The notes below the pieces were generated by a model, which ran no database searches, had not been told where the DNA came from, and saw only the letters and a list, made by a program, of their open reading frames with translations. DNA of 50,620 nucleotides from Natronomonas sp. CBA1123 (GTDB lineage: Archaea > Halobacteriota > Halobacteria > Halobacteriales > Haloarculaceae), in contig NZ_WPCC01000024.1 in the NCBI RefSeq assembly GCF_009741925.1, forward strand, positions 1-50,620, in the 5' to 3' direction. Shown here one piece after another: positions 34,182-42,150 of the stretch. Within the stretch, counting starts at the first letter, position 1. Every line of letters starts with the position of its first letter. Position numbers and translations under genes: made by a program.

Positions 34182-34847
34182 TTAATCGCTAGCCGACCCG
34201 CCGCCGACGAAGTTGTTGGAGCGGTCGCGGTCGGCACGGGACGGCGGCGGGTACCGGTCGTCGTCGGGCGCTCGCCAGCGCTCGTCGCGCGGGAGGACAC
34301 AGCGGTCGGGTTCGCGGTTGACGTGGGCGTACTGGTCGGGTGTGTTCGCGAGCGGATGAGCGGGGTTGTCGCCGCTGTCGATGCGGGCGGCACGGAGTTC
34401 GCCGAAGCCGGCGACACGGGCGCGGATGCCCCGCCAGTGGGTGGCGCTTTCGGTGGGAACGCGGAACGGATGCGGTGGCCGGCCGTCGGGGCCCCGCGTG
34501 GCGAGCGTCGCTCGGTTGACGTTCGCCGCGAGGTCGTCGTGGTCGATGAGGACACCCACGCGGGCGTTTCGGGGCGCTCGTGCCGCCAACACGTCGAGAC
34601 CGAGATGGAGGGCCCGATACTCGGCGACGTTGTTGTCCGGTACCGCGTCGGGCACCGAGAGGCGAGCGACACGCTCGCCGTCGCGCGTTTCGATGACGAC
34701 ACCCAACCCGCCAGCACCGTCCGCGCGGTAGGACCCGTCGGTAGCGAGGTAGAAGTCTCGGCGATGGGTGCGCGGCGGATGCGCGATGTGGGGGGTCGGT
34801 GAGTCGTCGAACAGGTTCCGCAATACCGGCCGGCAGTGCGCGGCCAT
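34182..34847 (-). CDS. RNase H-like protein
   Basis: A 221-residue protein with an RNase HI-type fold. Metal-binding acidic positions are visible in FYLATDGSYRADGAGG (Asp), NNVAEYRALHLGL (Glu) and VLIDHDDLAANVN (Asp). The usual fourth position corresponds to SGDNPAHPLAN. It continues with a C-terminal tail of about 50 residues rich in Arg/Asp. It would cut RNA in RNA:DNA hybrids, in the cytoplasm, but the family also includes diverged nucleases. The ATG at 34847 is the conserved start, with a TATA-like TTTATG about 20-25 bases upstream. An earlier in-frame start to 34895 is not supported. Confidence 0.78.
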   Translation of the reverse strand: MAAHCRPVLRNLFDDSPTPHIAHPPRTHRRDFYLATDGSYRADGAGGLGVVIETRDGERVARLSVPDAVPDNNVAEYRALHLGLDVLAARAPRNARVGVLIDHDDLAANVNRATLATRGPDGRPPHPFRVPTESATHWRGIRARVAGFGELRAARIDSGDNPAHPLANTPDQYAHVNREPDRCVLPRDERWRAPDDDRYPPPSRADRDRSNNFVGGGSASD

Positions 34848-34900
34848 ACAGGAGTTTCGCCCCGCACAGTACATAAATCCACGGGCGCCCAGCACCGATG

Positions 34901-34916
34901 TTTAGACTAGTCTAAA
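34901..34916. promoter_or_regulatory. Perfect 16-bp palindromic operator (TTTAGACTAGTCTAAA)
   Basis: TTTAGACTAGTCTAAA is its own reverse complement. It lies 53 bases upstream of the znuA start and 54 bases upstream of the divergent RNase H start. Its TTAGnCTAGnCTAA core resembles the motif recognised by DtxR-family metal regulators (consensus near TTAGGTTAGCCTAA), so it is probably the binding site of a metal-sensing repressor. This link is inferred; no regulator gene is adjacent. Confidence 0.65.
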
Positions 34917-34923
34917 TTCTATA

Positions 34924-34945
34924 TTAGACCATAAGTCCTAAATAT
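34924..34945 (+). promoter_or_regulatory. Second, imperfect operator half-sites overlapping the znu TATA region
   Basis: TTAGACC...GTCCTAA (34924-34941) repeats the half-sites of the upstream palindrome, with mismatches. CTAAATAT at 34938-34945 is a TATA-like element about 24-31 bases upstream of the ATG at 34969, fitting a leaderless transcript. A repressor bound here would cover the promoter. Confidence 0.5.
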
Positions 34946-34968
34946 GAACTGGTGACTAAGTCCTCGTA

Positions 34969-36034
34969 ATGACGTATCACGAAACCGGCGACAGCGACCG
35001 GCCGGTCCTCACCCGTCGGCAGGCGGTCGCCGGCGGCGGCGGACTGTTAGCCGCCGGCCTCGCCGGCTGCCTCGGCGAGGCGAGCGCACCGGGGGGGCAC
35101 CAGCGACGACGGGCCGGTCGCGGTCGCGTCGTTCTTCAGTTTCTACGATTTCGGCCGGAAAATCGCCCGCGAGACGCCGATAGAGGTCCGCAACCTGATT
35201 CCGACCGGCCTCCACGGCCACGGCTGGCAGCCGAACTCCAGTATCACCCGAGAGGTCATCGAGGCGGACGCGTTCGTCCACGTCGGAGAGGAGTTCCAGC
35301 CGTGGGCCGACCGGACGATTCAGACGCTGAAAGACGACGGCATCGACACGCAGCTCATCAACGTCCGGGAGGGCGTCGAGTTGGTCGACCTCGCGGCGAG
35401 TCTCGACCGCGACGAGGAAGGCGTCGGCGAGAACCGCGGCAAGGACCCCCACTTCTGGCTCGACCCCCAGCGAGCCAAGCAGTCCGTCGACAACATCACC
35501 GAGGGGTTCGTCGAACTCGCTCCCGACCACGAGGCGACGCTTCGCGACAACGCCGAGACCTACAAGAGCGACGTACTCGACCGCATCGACGGCGACTACG
35601 AGGCGATATTCGACGCCGCGACCCGGGACGTGGTCCAGTTGGCCGCACACAACGCCTTCCAGTACATCGGGACGCGCTACGGCGTCGAGATGCGGCCGCT
35701 CGTCGTCAATCTCGCAGCCAGCGGCGACGTGAAACCCACCGACATCAGGGAGGCCAAACGCGTTATCGAGGAAAACGACATCGAGTACGTCGGCGCCGGC
35801 GTCTTCGAGACCCGTCGACCCGCCAAACAGCTCATCGCCGAGACGGACGTATCGGCGTACTTCCCGGTGACGCCCTACGCCGGCGTCCGCGAGGAGTGGG
35901 TCGAAAACGACTGGGGCTACGAGGAAATCGCGTACAACATCAACATGCCGACGTTCGAAGTCGTCCTCGGAAACAAAGCGCCCGAAGACGCCGGCCCCGA
36001 CGGCTGGGCCGAGGAGTGGAGGAACTTCGAATGA
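34969..36034 (+). pseudogene. znuA: Metal ABC transporter substrate-binding protein (ZnuA-like), broken by a +1 frameshift in a G7 run
   Basis: The first frame (from the ATG at 34969) reads a twin-arginine/lipobox start (RRQAVAGGGGLLAAGLAGC, Cys near residue 35). The second continues SDDGPVAVASFFSFYDFGRK and runs to the stop at 36032. Removing one G from the G7 run at 35091-35097 joins them into 354 residues with the metal-binding segments LHGHGWQPNSS, PHFWLDP and AAHNAFQYIG. It should bind Zn or Mn outside the cell and deliver it to ZnuB/ZnuC. No other damage is seen. Its last bases (ATGA) hold the next start. Sequencing error is the likeliest cause of the break. Confidence 0.85.
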
Positions 36035-36777
36035 CGACCGAGGGACCCGTCGCTGAACTCGACGACGTGACGTTCGGCTACACCACGACGCCGGTCGTTG
36101 AGGACATCTCCCTTCGCATCGAACAGGGCGAGTACGCCGCAATCGTCGGACCGAACGGCTCCGGGAAGTCGACGCTGATGCGTCTCATCCTCGGCCTGCT
36201 CGAACCAGACAGCGGTTCGGCCCGGCTGTTCGGCGAACCCGCCCATCGCTTCGACGAGGGGTCCCGAGTGGGCTACGTCGCCCAGCAGGCCAGCGCCTCC
36301 AAGGAGATGCCCATCACCGTCCGAGAAGTCGTGAAGATGGGCCGGTTCCCCCACGTCGGCTACGGCCTGCTGTCGGCGTCGGACTGGGAGGTCGTCGACC
36401 GCGCGCTCGACGTCGTCGGAATGAGTGCCTTCGCCGACCGCCCCGTGACCCAACTCTCCGGCGGCCAGCGACAGCGCGCCTTCATCGCACGAGCGCTGGC
36501 CGGTGAAGCCGACCTGCTCGTCCTCGACGAACCGACCGTCGGCGTCGACGCCGAATCCGTCGACGCCTTCTACGCACTGCTCGAAACGCTCAACGACGAC
36601 GGCATCACCGTCCTGTTGGTCGAACACGACCTGCGTGCGGTCACCGACCACGCCGAACGGGTGGTCTGTCTGAACCGCCGGCTCCGCTTCGACGGCCCGA
36701 CCGAGGAGTTCGTCGACAGCGACGCCCTCGCGGAGACGTTCGGAACGGCCGTCAGCGCCGTTGGTGAGAGCGGATGA
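36031..36777 (+). CDS. znuC: Metal ABC transporter ATP-binding protein (ZnuC-like)
   Basis: A 248-residue ATPase with Walker A GPNGSGKST, Q-loop VGYVAQQ, signature LSGGQRQRAFIARAL, Walker B LLVLDEPTVGVD and H-loop VEHDL, all intact. It is of the Mn/Zn/Fe subfamily, as shown by its neighbours. Its start overlaps the previous stop (ATGA) and its stop overlaps the next start, so the three genes are one translationally coupled operon. The metal is probably zinc or manganese; sequence does not decide. Confidence 0.9.
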   Translation: MTTEGPVAELDDVTFGYTTTPVVEDISLRIEQGEYAAIVGPNGSGKSTLMRLILGLLEPDSGSARLFGEPAHRFDEGSRVGYVAQQASASKEMPITVREVVKMGRFPHVGYGLLSASDWEVVDRALDVVGMSAFADRPVTQLSGGQRQRAFIARALAGEADLLVLDEPTVGVDAESVDAFYALLETLNDDGITVLLVEHDLRAVTDHAERVVCLNRRLRFDGPTEEFVDSDALAETFGTAVSAVGESG

Positions 36778-37799
36778 CGAAGAGTCTCGCGTTCATCGTC
36801 GCACAGTCGAGCCCACTCGACGCCGTCCTCGCGCCCGTCTACTGGCTGTTGGCGCAGTGGTCGGAGTTCATGTTCGATGTGGCCCGGTGGACCGGACTGG
36901 GACTCCTGCAGTACCAGTACATGCACCGGGCGGTACTCGTCGGACTGTGTATCGGCGTAATGGCGCCGCTCATCGGGACGTTCCTCGTCCACCGTCAACT
37001 GGCGCTCATCGGTGACGCCCTGGCCCACACCGCCTTCGCCGGCGTCGCCGTCGGTCTGTTCCTGAACGCCGTGTTGGATTTCGGCGTCTCCCCGTACCTC
37101 ACTGCCATCATCGTCGCGATGATAGCGGCGTTGAGTATCGAACTCATCTCGGAGGTGACCGACGCCTACAACGACGTGTCGATGGCCATCGTCCTCTCGA
37201 CGGGGTTCGCGCTGGGGACGACGCTCATCAGCCTCAACGCCGGCGGCCTGTCGGTCGGCATCGACCAGTACCTCTTCGGCAACCTCGCGACCGTCTCCCG
37301 TGAGAACGCGGCGATACTGCTCGTGTTGTTCGCCGTCATCGTCGGCACCATCGCACTCACCCGAAATCAACTGCTGTACGTCACCTTCGACGAAACCGCA
37401 GCCGAAGTGGCGGGCATTCCCGTCAACTGGTACAACCGGACGATGGTCGTCCTCACGGCGCTCGTCGTCGTCGGCGCGATGCAGATAATGGGCGTCATCC
37501 TCGTCGCGGCGATGCTGGTCGTCCCCGTCGCGGGGGCCGCACAGGTCTCCCGGAGTTTCACCGGGTCGCTGCTCTCGTCGGTCGTCCTCGCGGAGTTGGC
37601 CGTCGTCGTCGGTATCGGGCTGTCGTACTACGGCGAGGCGACCGCAGGCGGCGTCATCGTCCTCGTCGCCGTCGCCATCTACGTCGCCTGTATCGTTCTC
37701 GGACGCCTTCGAACCGCGCTCGGAGAGGAGTCGGCGGCGGAGACCGCACGCATCGACGCCAGCGGCGCCGACTCGAAGGCCGAACCGACGACCGACTGA
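36774..37799 (+). CDS. znuB: Metal ABC transporter permease (ZnuB-like)
   Basis: A 341-residue permease of the ABC-3 family. About eight to nine helices are visible, including VLVGLCIGVMAPLIGTFLVH, GDALAHTAFAGVAVGLF and ATAGGVIVLVAVAIYVACI. A polar acidic tail follows residue 310. The GDALAHTAFAG segment after the first helices and the MAIVLSTGFALG segment are family marks. It forms the membrane part of the znu importer; its start overlaps the znuC stop by 4 bases. Confidence 0.9.
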   Translation: MTKSLAFIVAQSSPLDAVLAPVYWLLAQWSEFMFDVARWTGLGLLQYQYMHRAVLVGLCIGVMAPLIGTFLVHRQLALIGDALAHTAFAGVAVGLFLNAVLDFGVSPYLTAIIVAMIAALSIELISEVTDAYNDVSMAIVLSTGFALGTTLISLNAGGLSVGIDQYLFGNLATVSRENAAILLVLFAVIVGTIALTRNQLLYVTFDETAAEVAGIPVNWYNRTMVVLTALVVVGAMQIMGVILVAAMLVVPVAGAAQVSRSFTGSLLSSVVLAELAVVVGIGLSYYGEATAGGVIVLVAVAIYVACIVLGRLRTALGEESAAETARIDASGADSKAEPTTD

Positions 37800-37847
37800 C
37801 TCCGACGACCGGAACACACATCGGACGGGGGGGCTGTACGTCGGCAC

Positions 37848-38339
37848 ATGCAGGCCCGCGACATCATGACGCGTGACGTGGAGACGGTCTCCCCGGAGGA
37901 CGACGTGAGCGAGGTGTTGACGCGACTCGCTCGCGCCGATTTCAACGGCTTCCCCGTCACCGAGGACGGCATCGTCGTCGGCATCGTCACGCAGGGCGAT
38001 TTGGTCGATTTGTTCCAGCCCTCCGACCGGACGCTGTGGATTCCCGTCGGCTTCCCGCCGTTTCTCGAATCGCTCACCTACGCTATCGACATCTCGTGGG
38101 ACGACTTCGACGTCGGCGTCGACATGCTTCGGAACGCCGGTCGCCCGATTAGCGAGGTTATGACGACCGAGGTCGTAACCGTCGGCCCGAAGGCCGACCT
38201 CGACGAACTGCTCGCCCTCCTCGCAGACGAGGACCGCGACATCAACCGGCTCCCGGTCGTCGACGAGGCCAACGCCCTCCTCGGTGTCGTCACCCGGGAG
38301 GACTTGCTTCGGGCGCTCCGGGACGAACGGGACGCCTGA
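37848..38339 (+). CDS. CBS domain protein
   Basis: A 163-residue soluble protein made of a tandem CBS pair (a Bateman module). The first CBS is residues 1-60 (RDIMTRDVETVSPEDDVSEV) and the second 100-160 (ISEVMTTEVVTVGPKADLDEL), with a linker of about 40 residues between. CBS pairs bind adenosine nucleotides and modulate enzymes or channels. It follows the znu operon by 48 bases on the same strand and could be co-transcribed. No partner is obvious. Confidence 0.88.
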   Translation: MQARDIMTRDVETVSPEDDVSEVLTRLARADFNGFPVTEDGIVVGIVTQGDLVDLFQPSDRTLWIPVGFPPFLESLTYAIDISWDDFDVGVDMLRNAGRPISEVMTTEVVTVGPKADLDELLALLADEDRDINRLPVVDEANALLGVVTREDLLRALRDERDA

Positions 38340-38346
38340 GAAAGCG

Positions 38347-38547
38347 ATGGATTCGACCGGCGGGAGCCGAGAGCCGACCGACTGGCAACGCCGTATCACC
38401 CGTGGATTGGAACTGCTCGGTGTGGCCATCGCCGTCCTCGCGGTGTTCGGGCTACTCGCCGTCGGCGTCGAAGCCGGGTCGCCGGTCGTCGGTGCGCTGG
38501 GATTGCTGCTGGGGGCCGTCCTGCTCGTGACCCTCACTCGTCGCTGA
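38347..38547 (+). CDS. Small membrane protein, 66 residues
   Basis: A 66-residue protein starting at the ATG at 38347, 7 bases after the CBS gene. After a polar N-terminus (DSTGGSREPTDWQRRITRGL), two hydrophobic helices are joined by a short turn (LELLGVAIAVLAVFGLLAVGV; SPVVGALGLLLGAVLLVTL), ending TRR. No family is recognised. The 3' end overlaps the convergent pilin-like gene by 14 bases. Confidence 0.7.
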   Translation: MDSTGGSREPTDWQRRITRGLELLGVAIAVLAVFGLLAVGVEAGSPVVGALGLLLGAVLLVTLTRR

Positions 38548-38950
38548 TTTCGAAGGCTTCGAGCACCCGAAACGACGGCTCCTCGCCGGTACCGGTCCAG
38601 ATGATGCGGACCGTCACGCCCGGTTCGACGCCCGTCAAGCGGACGGTGTCTCCCTCCTCGACGGGGAACGCCTCGTCGGCAGCGGCCCACGTCGTCGTCA
38701 CTTCGGCCTCTGGCGACGACACCTCGAGTCGTGCGGTCTCCGCGGTCGTGAACGAATCGCCGCCGGCGTGTGTCACCGTCACGGTGCCGTCGTCGTACTC
38801 GTGGGTGAACGACGCGTTCGGCATCGGGTCGGTCAAATCGCCGACGAGCATCGAACCAGCGTAGGCACCGACCACCACGATGAGGACGACCATGGCGCCA
38901 GCGGCAACGAGTCGTATTTTCGGGGTCCCACCGCCCACCTCCCTCTCCAT
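38534..38950 (-). CDS. Type IV pilin N-terminal-domain-like secreted protein
   Basis: A 138-residue protein with a single N-terminal helix (LVAAGAMVVLIVVVGAYAGSM, about 14-34) and an extracellular beta-sandwich. The segment ASFTHEYDDGTVTVTHAGGDSF is characteristic of archaeal Pilin_N-type proteins. It lacks the standard class III prepilin processing motif (RAVSPV or similar) before the helix, so it may be a membrane-tethered relative rather than an assembled pilin. It is convergent with the small membrane gene at 38347. Confidence 0.7.
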   Translation of the reverse strand: MEREVGGGTPKIRLVAAGAMVVLIVVVGAYAGSMLVGDLTDPMPNASFTHEYDDGTVTVTHAGGDSFTTAETARLEVSSPEAEVTTTWAAADEAFPVEEGDTVRLTGVEPGVTVRIIWTGTGEEPSFRVLEAFEISDE

Positions 38951-39028
38951 ATCACTTCCCGTCGGGCGACGAACTTACCTCTTACTCCATCCCGAAAACT
39001 TGAGGCCGACGGCCGACGCCGTTCCGTC

Positions 39029-39946
39029 GTGCGCTATCGAAACCTCCTGTTGTTCTGTGCGCTCGCCGCCGCGTGGGGGTCGGCGTTCATGGCCATCAAA
39101 GCGGGGCTGGGCGAACCCGGGAACCCGGCGTACTTTTTCGACGCGCCGGTGCTGTTCGCCGCCGTTCGCTACGACATCGCCGGCATTCTGATGCTCGGGT
39201 ACGCCGCGTGGGCCGTCGACCGCTGGCGGCCGCGCGGCCGCTCGGAGTGGCTCCTCGTCGCCGTCGGGGCGGTGTTTCTCATCGCCGGGTATCACGCGCT
39301 GTTGTTCATCGGCGAACGCGGGACGACGAGCGCCGCGGCGGCCGTCATCGTCTCGCTGTCGCCCGTCCTCACGACGGCCTTCGCCCGCGCCCTCCTCCCT
39401 CAGGAACGACTCACCGTCGTCGGGTTGGTGGGGATGGTCCTCGGTCTCGTCGGCGTCGCGATTCTCGCCCGGCCCGACCCGGCGAACCTCGTCGGGTCGC
39501 GGTTTGAGGCGCTCGTCTTCGGTGCCACGCTGTGTTTCGCCCTCGGGAGCGTCCTCACGCGCCGACTCGACACCGACCTTCCCATCGAGACGATGGAGGC
39601 GTGGTCGATGGTCGGCGGTGCCGCGTTGATGCACGCCCTCAGCGTCGGCCTCGGCGAATCCGTTTCGGGACTCCCACCGCTACGTGCGACAGTCGCGCTG
39701 GTGTATCTCGCCGTCGTCGCCAGTGCGGCGGGCTTTCTCATCTACTTCGACTTGCTCGAACGCCTCGGCCCCATCGAAATCAACCTCGTCTCCTACGTCG
39801 CCCCCGTCTTCGCCGCCGTCGCCGGCTTCCTCTTCCTCCAGGAGGTCATCGACGGGCCGACGGTCCTCGGCTTCCTCGTCATCCTCGTCGGCTTTCTGCT
39901 CATCAAACGGCGGGAAATCCGTGCCGAACTGAACCGACATCTGTGA
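39029..39946 (+). CDS. DMT-superfamily transporter (EamA/RhaT family)
   Basis: A 305-residue membrane protein with ten predicted helices in two EamA repeats (first half starting YRNLLLFCALAAAWGSAFMA; second half near ETMEAWSMVGGAALMHALSV). Such proteins export amino acids, nucleotide sugars or drugs; the substrate is not evident. The GTG at 39029 is chosen because the protein then begins (V)RYRNLLLF, just before the first helix. Longer in-frame readings to 38768 overlap the divergent pilin-like gene. Confidence 0.85.
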   Translation: MRYRNLLLFCALAAAWGSAFMAIKAGLGEPGNPAYFFDAPVLFAAVRYDIAGILMLGYAAWAVDRWRPRGRSEWLLVAVGAVFLIAGYHALLFIGERGTTSAAAAVIVSLSPVLTTAFARALLPQERLTVVGLVGMVLGLVGVAILARPDPANLVGSRFEALVFGATLCFALGSVLTRRLDTDLPIETMEAWSMVGGAALMHALSVGLGESVSGLPPLRATVALVYLAVVASAAGFLIYFDLLERLGPIEINLVSYVAPVFAAVAGFLFLQEVIDGPTVLGFLVILVGFLLIKRREIRAELNRHL

Positions 39947-39961
39947 CCGGGCAACGACCCG

Positions 39962-40195
39962 TTACTGTCGGTAGTCGTGGCCGATGACGACCGCGGCGAC
40001 GTTGGCGACGACCAAGGCAGTGAACACGAAATAATCCGTCGGGCCGTCGAATCCGCTGGCGAAGAGCCCGAGCAGACAGAACGGCAGGAACACCGCACTC
40101 CAGAAGGCGAGGGCCTCCAGTGGCCCACCGAGGTACGACCGTGCCGACTTGACCACCCCAATCAGGGAGTCGTCGGGGAACGTGGAGGGACTCAT
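39962..40195 (-). CDS. Small two-helix membrane protein
   Basis: A 77-residue protein. A polar N-terminus (SPSTFPDDSLIGVVKSARSY) is followed by two hydrophobic helices (LEALAFWSAVFLPFCLLGLFA; DYFVFTALVVANVAAVVIG) and the short tail HDYRQ. No known family is certain; I recall similar proteins in haloarchaea without known function. A TTATTAG element lies about 35-40 bases upstream. Confidence 0.7.
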   Translation of the reverse strand: MSPSTFPDDSLIGVVKSARSYLGGPLEALAFWSAVFLPFCLLGLFASGFDGPTDYFVFTALVVANVAAVVIGHDYRQ

Positions 40196-40342
40196 CGTCT
40201 ATCCGACAACACACGCGAAACCCACTAATAACCACGCGAACATTTCACACGTTTCACAGCCTCCGTGACCTTTCACGGACACGCCAGCGCGGGCGAGAGA
40301 TTTTATCCGCGCTGCTGAAGCGGTCACGGACCGTCCGGTCCG

Positions 40343-40768
40343 CTATCCGAGCATCGCGAGGTCGACCTCGTGGGGGCCCTCCGGTGTTCGGATGGTCGTC
40401 GCCTCGCGGAGGCGATCGCGGACGGCGCGTCGCCACGCCGCCACCGCCCGTTCGTGGTACTCGCGGTGTATCTCGGGGGCGTACGTTCGCTCGGGGTGTG
40501 AGCGGAGGGCGTCTTCGGTTCGGTCGGCCGTCGGGAACGCGGGTACGGAGTCGACGAACATCTCCGGCGGCAAGTGAAGCGGCGCCGGGTCGTCGTACTC
40601 CCGTTCGGCGCCCGCGAGGTGCAGTCGGGCGCGCATCCGACCGCTGAACGGCGGCGTCACCCGGAGAACCGCTCCGGCGTCGCGGCGCTCGTTGGCCTCG
40701 AGTGCGGCCACCACGTCGTCGGTCGTCACCGCGAGCGTACGTATCGATGTCGGGTCGTCAGTCGCCAC
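40343..40768 (-). CDS. Conserved haloarchaeal protein (DUF8009-type)
   Basis: A 141-residue soluble protein. An N-terminal helical segment (TTDDVVAALEANERRDAGAV) precedes a beta-rich core (LRVTPPFSGRMRARLHLAGA) with the conserved PLHLPPEMFVDSVPAFPTAD and HREYHERAVAAWRRAV. I link it to a haloarchaeal family named DUF8009 from memory. No catalytic residues stand out. A 7-bp hairpin (CGGACCG/CGGTCCG, 40327-40342) follows its stop. Confidence 0.7.
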   Translation of the reverse strand: MATDDPTSIRTLAVTTDDVVAALEANERRDAGAVLRVTPPFSGRMRARLHLAGAEREYDDPAPLHLPPEMFVDSVPAFPTADRTEDALRSHPERTYAPEIHREYHERAVAAWRRAVRDRLREATTIRTPEGPHEVDLAMLG

Positions 40769-40839
40769 GGCGGAGAACGGACCCGGGCGCCAATGAGCGT
40801 GTCGGCGGACTTTTCTCCGCCGGCGGTCGATTCGGTCGC

Positions 40840-41052
40840 ATGGACTGGACGCACGAGGAGCGAGACGACGGCGCCGTCTGGAGTCGAAGCGACCGCAACG
40901 CCTTCGTCCGCCTTCGGCACACCGCCGACGACCGGTGGGCGGTGACCCTCGACCGACTGGAGCAGGCCCCCGACGGGGAGACGTACCGCCACGAGACCTT
41001 CGAGGAACGGGAGGCGGCCGAGCGTCAAGCCGAGGAGTGGCGCTCAGCGTAG
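40840..41052 (+). CDS. Small conserved protein (DUF7543-type)
   Basis: A 70-residue soluble protein beginning MDWTHEERDDGAVWSRSDRN and ending with a charged helix (ETFEEREAAERQAEEWRSA). The middle is beta-like (AFVRLRHTADDRWAVTLDRL). I associate it with a small haloarchaeal family called DUF7543 from memory. It overlaps the convergent DUF7522-type gene by nine bases. Function unknown. Confidence 0.7.
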   Translation: MDWTHEERDDGAVWSRSDRNAFVRLRHTADDRWAVTLDRLEQAPDGETYRHETFEEREAAERQAEEWRSA

Positions 41053-41448
41053 CGGCCCGATGGCCTCGGAGACAGCCTCCGCAGAGCAGTCGGGGTCCAA
41101 GGCGATGTACAGCCCGGTCGTCTCGCCAAGCAGTCTGAGCAGGGTCAACTCCTCGGTGTGTGTCACCAGCGAGGTGACGTGGCCGGCGTTCGGCAACAGC
41201 GTGTTCTCGTAGGTGTCACGCTCCATGAAGTCCATGTGCAGGTGGTCCAACACGCGTGCGTAGTGCTCCCGGAGGTGCTCTTCGTCGCGATACATCTCGA
41301 CGATGTCGTCGTGGACGTAGAGGATGTTGTACTCGTTCTGTGAGAACTCCATAAACGACTGGACGCCGTCGCCACAGACGTCTCGCGCCCGTTGGAGTGC
41401 GGCCACGGCGTCGAACTCCGCCAACTCCGAATCGCCCGTCAGTGCCAT
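41044..41448 (-). CDS. Conserved haloarchaeal protein (DUF7522-type)
   Basis: A 134-residue soluble protein with a helical N-terminus (EFDAVAALQRARDVCGDGVQ), the conserved SFMEFSQNEYNILYVHDDIV and a C-terminal alpha/beta part (LTLLRLLGETTGLYIALDPD). I link it to the haloarchaeal DUF7522 family from memory. It is divergent from the DUF7504-type gene next door, and proteins of these two families often occur near regulators; no function is assigned. Confidence 0.75.
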   Translation of the reverse strand: MALTGDSELAEFDAVAALQRARDVCGDGVQSFMEFSQNEYNILYVHDDIVEMYRDEEHLREHYARVLDHLHMDFMERDTYENTLLPNAGHVTSLVTHTEELTLLRLLGETTGLYIALDPDCSAEAVSEAIGPLR

Positions 41449-41544
41449 GGGTGCCACTCGATAGCGACCGACTAAAACGGTTGGTTGACGACCCGCATCC
41501 GTGTCGGCCCAATCGTTTTTATTCGATGGCGACCGAGGGCCAGC

Positions 41545-42144
41545 ATGTCATCAGCGGGAGCACTCGACGACATCGGCGACGTGTCGAACGTGCTCGTTCT
41601 CGGGCCGAGCGTCGACGAATCCGTCGATACGGGCTGTAAGCGCCTCCTGACGGCCGGCGATGAGGAGGCGGTACTCGTCGTGAGTTTCATGCTGTCACCC
41701 AAACAGTGGGTCGATGGCTGGGTCGAACGCGTCGGCGACCTCCCCGAGGAACTCGTCGTCGTCACGACGAGCGACGCCTTCACCCAACCGGGAGAGACCG
41801 AAGACGACCTCCCCGACCCCGTGACCGTCGAGTACCTCTCCAGTCCCGGCGACCTCACGGGAATCGGGATGGTCGTCAGTAAGTACCTCGAACGCTGGCA
41901 CGAAGCTGACCGGGAGATGGCCGTCTGTTTCGACTCGCTGACGACGCTGTTGCAGTACGGCGAGACCCACAGCATCTACCGGTTTCTCCACCTCATCACG
42001 ACACGCATCTCCGGTGCTGACGCCCGCGCACACTTCCATCTCGACCCCGACACCCAGGACAAACAGACCGTCTCGACCATTACCTCGACGTTTCAGGCGA
42101 TTGCCCGCCACACCGATTCGGGTTGGGAAGTCAAGCGTCGCTGA
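41545..42144 (+). CDS. RecA-fold protein related to KaiC (DUF7504-type), no P-loop
   Basis: A 199-residue protein. It starts MSSAGALDDIGDVSNVLVLG and continues with AVLVVSFMLSPKQWVDGWVER, EMAVCFDSLTTLLQYGETHS and TRISGADARAHFHLDPDT, the layout of a RecA-like sheet. Where a Walker A is expected (about residues 18-33; VLGPSVDESVDTGCKRLL) there is no GxxGxGKT, so nucleotide binding is doubtful. It resembles the haloarchaeal DUF7504 family (memory). A TTTTTATT stretch lies about 23-31 bases upstream of the ATG at 41545, fitting a leaderless start. Confidence 0.72.
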   Translation: MSSAGALDDIGDVSNVLVLGPSVDESVDTGCKRLLTAGDEEAVLVVSFMLSPKQWVDGWVERVGDLPEELVVVTTSDAFTQPGETEDDLPDPVTVEYLSSPGDLTGIGMVVSKYLERWHEADREMAVCFDSLTTLLQYGETHSIYRFLHLITTRISGADARAHFHLDPDTQDKQTVSTITSTFQAIARHTDSGWEVKRR

Positions 42145-42150
42145 GACACC

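Noticed and set aside
33935-34882. A minus-strand ORF running through the inverted-repeat element and the RNase H gene
   Set aside because: It is in a different frame from the RNase H protein and its sequence is Arg/Ser/Thr-rich shadow; the region holds inverted repeats instead.
36570-38690. A 706-residue minus-strand ORF covering znuB, the CBS gene and part of znuC
   Set aside because: It spans several well-supported genes on the other strand and consists of low-complexity charged sequence.
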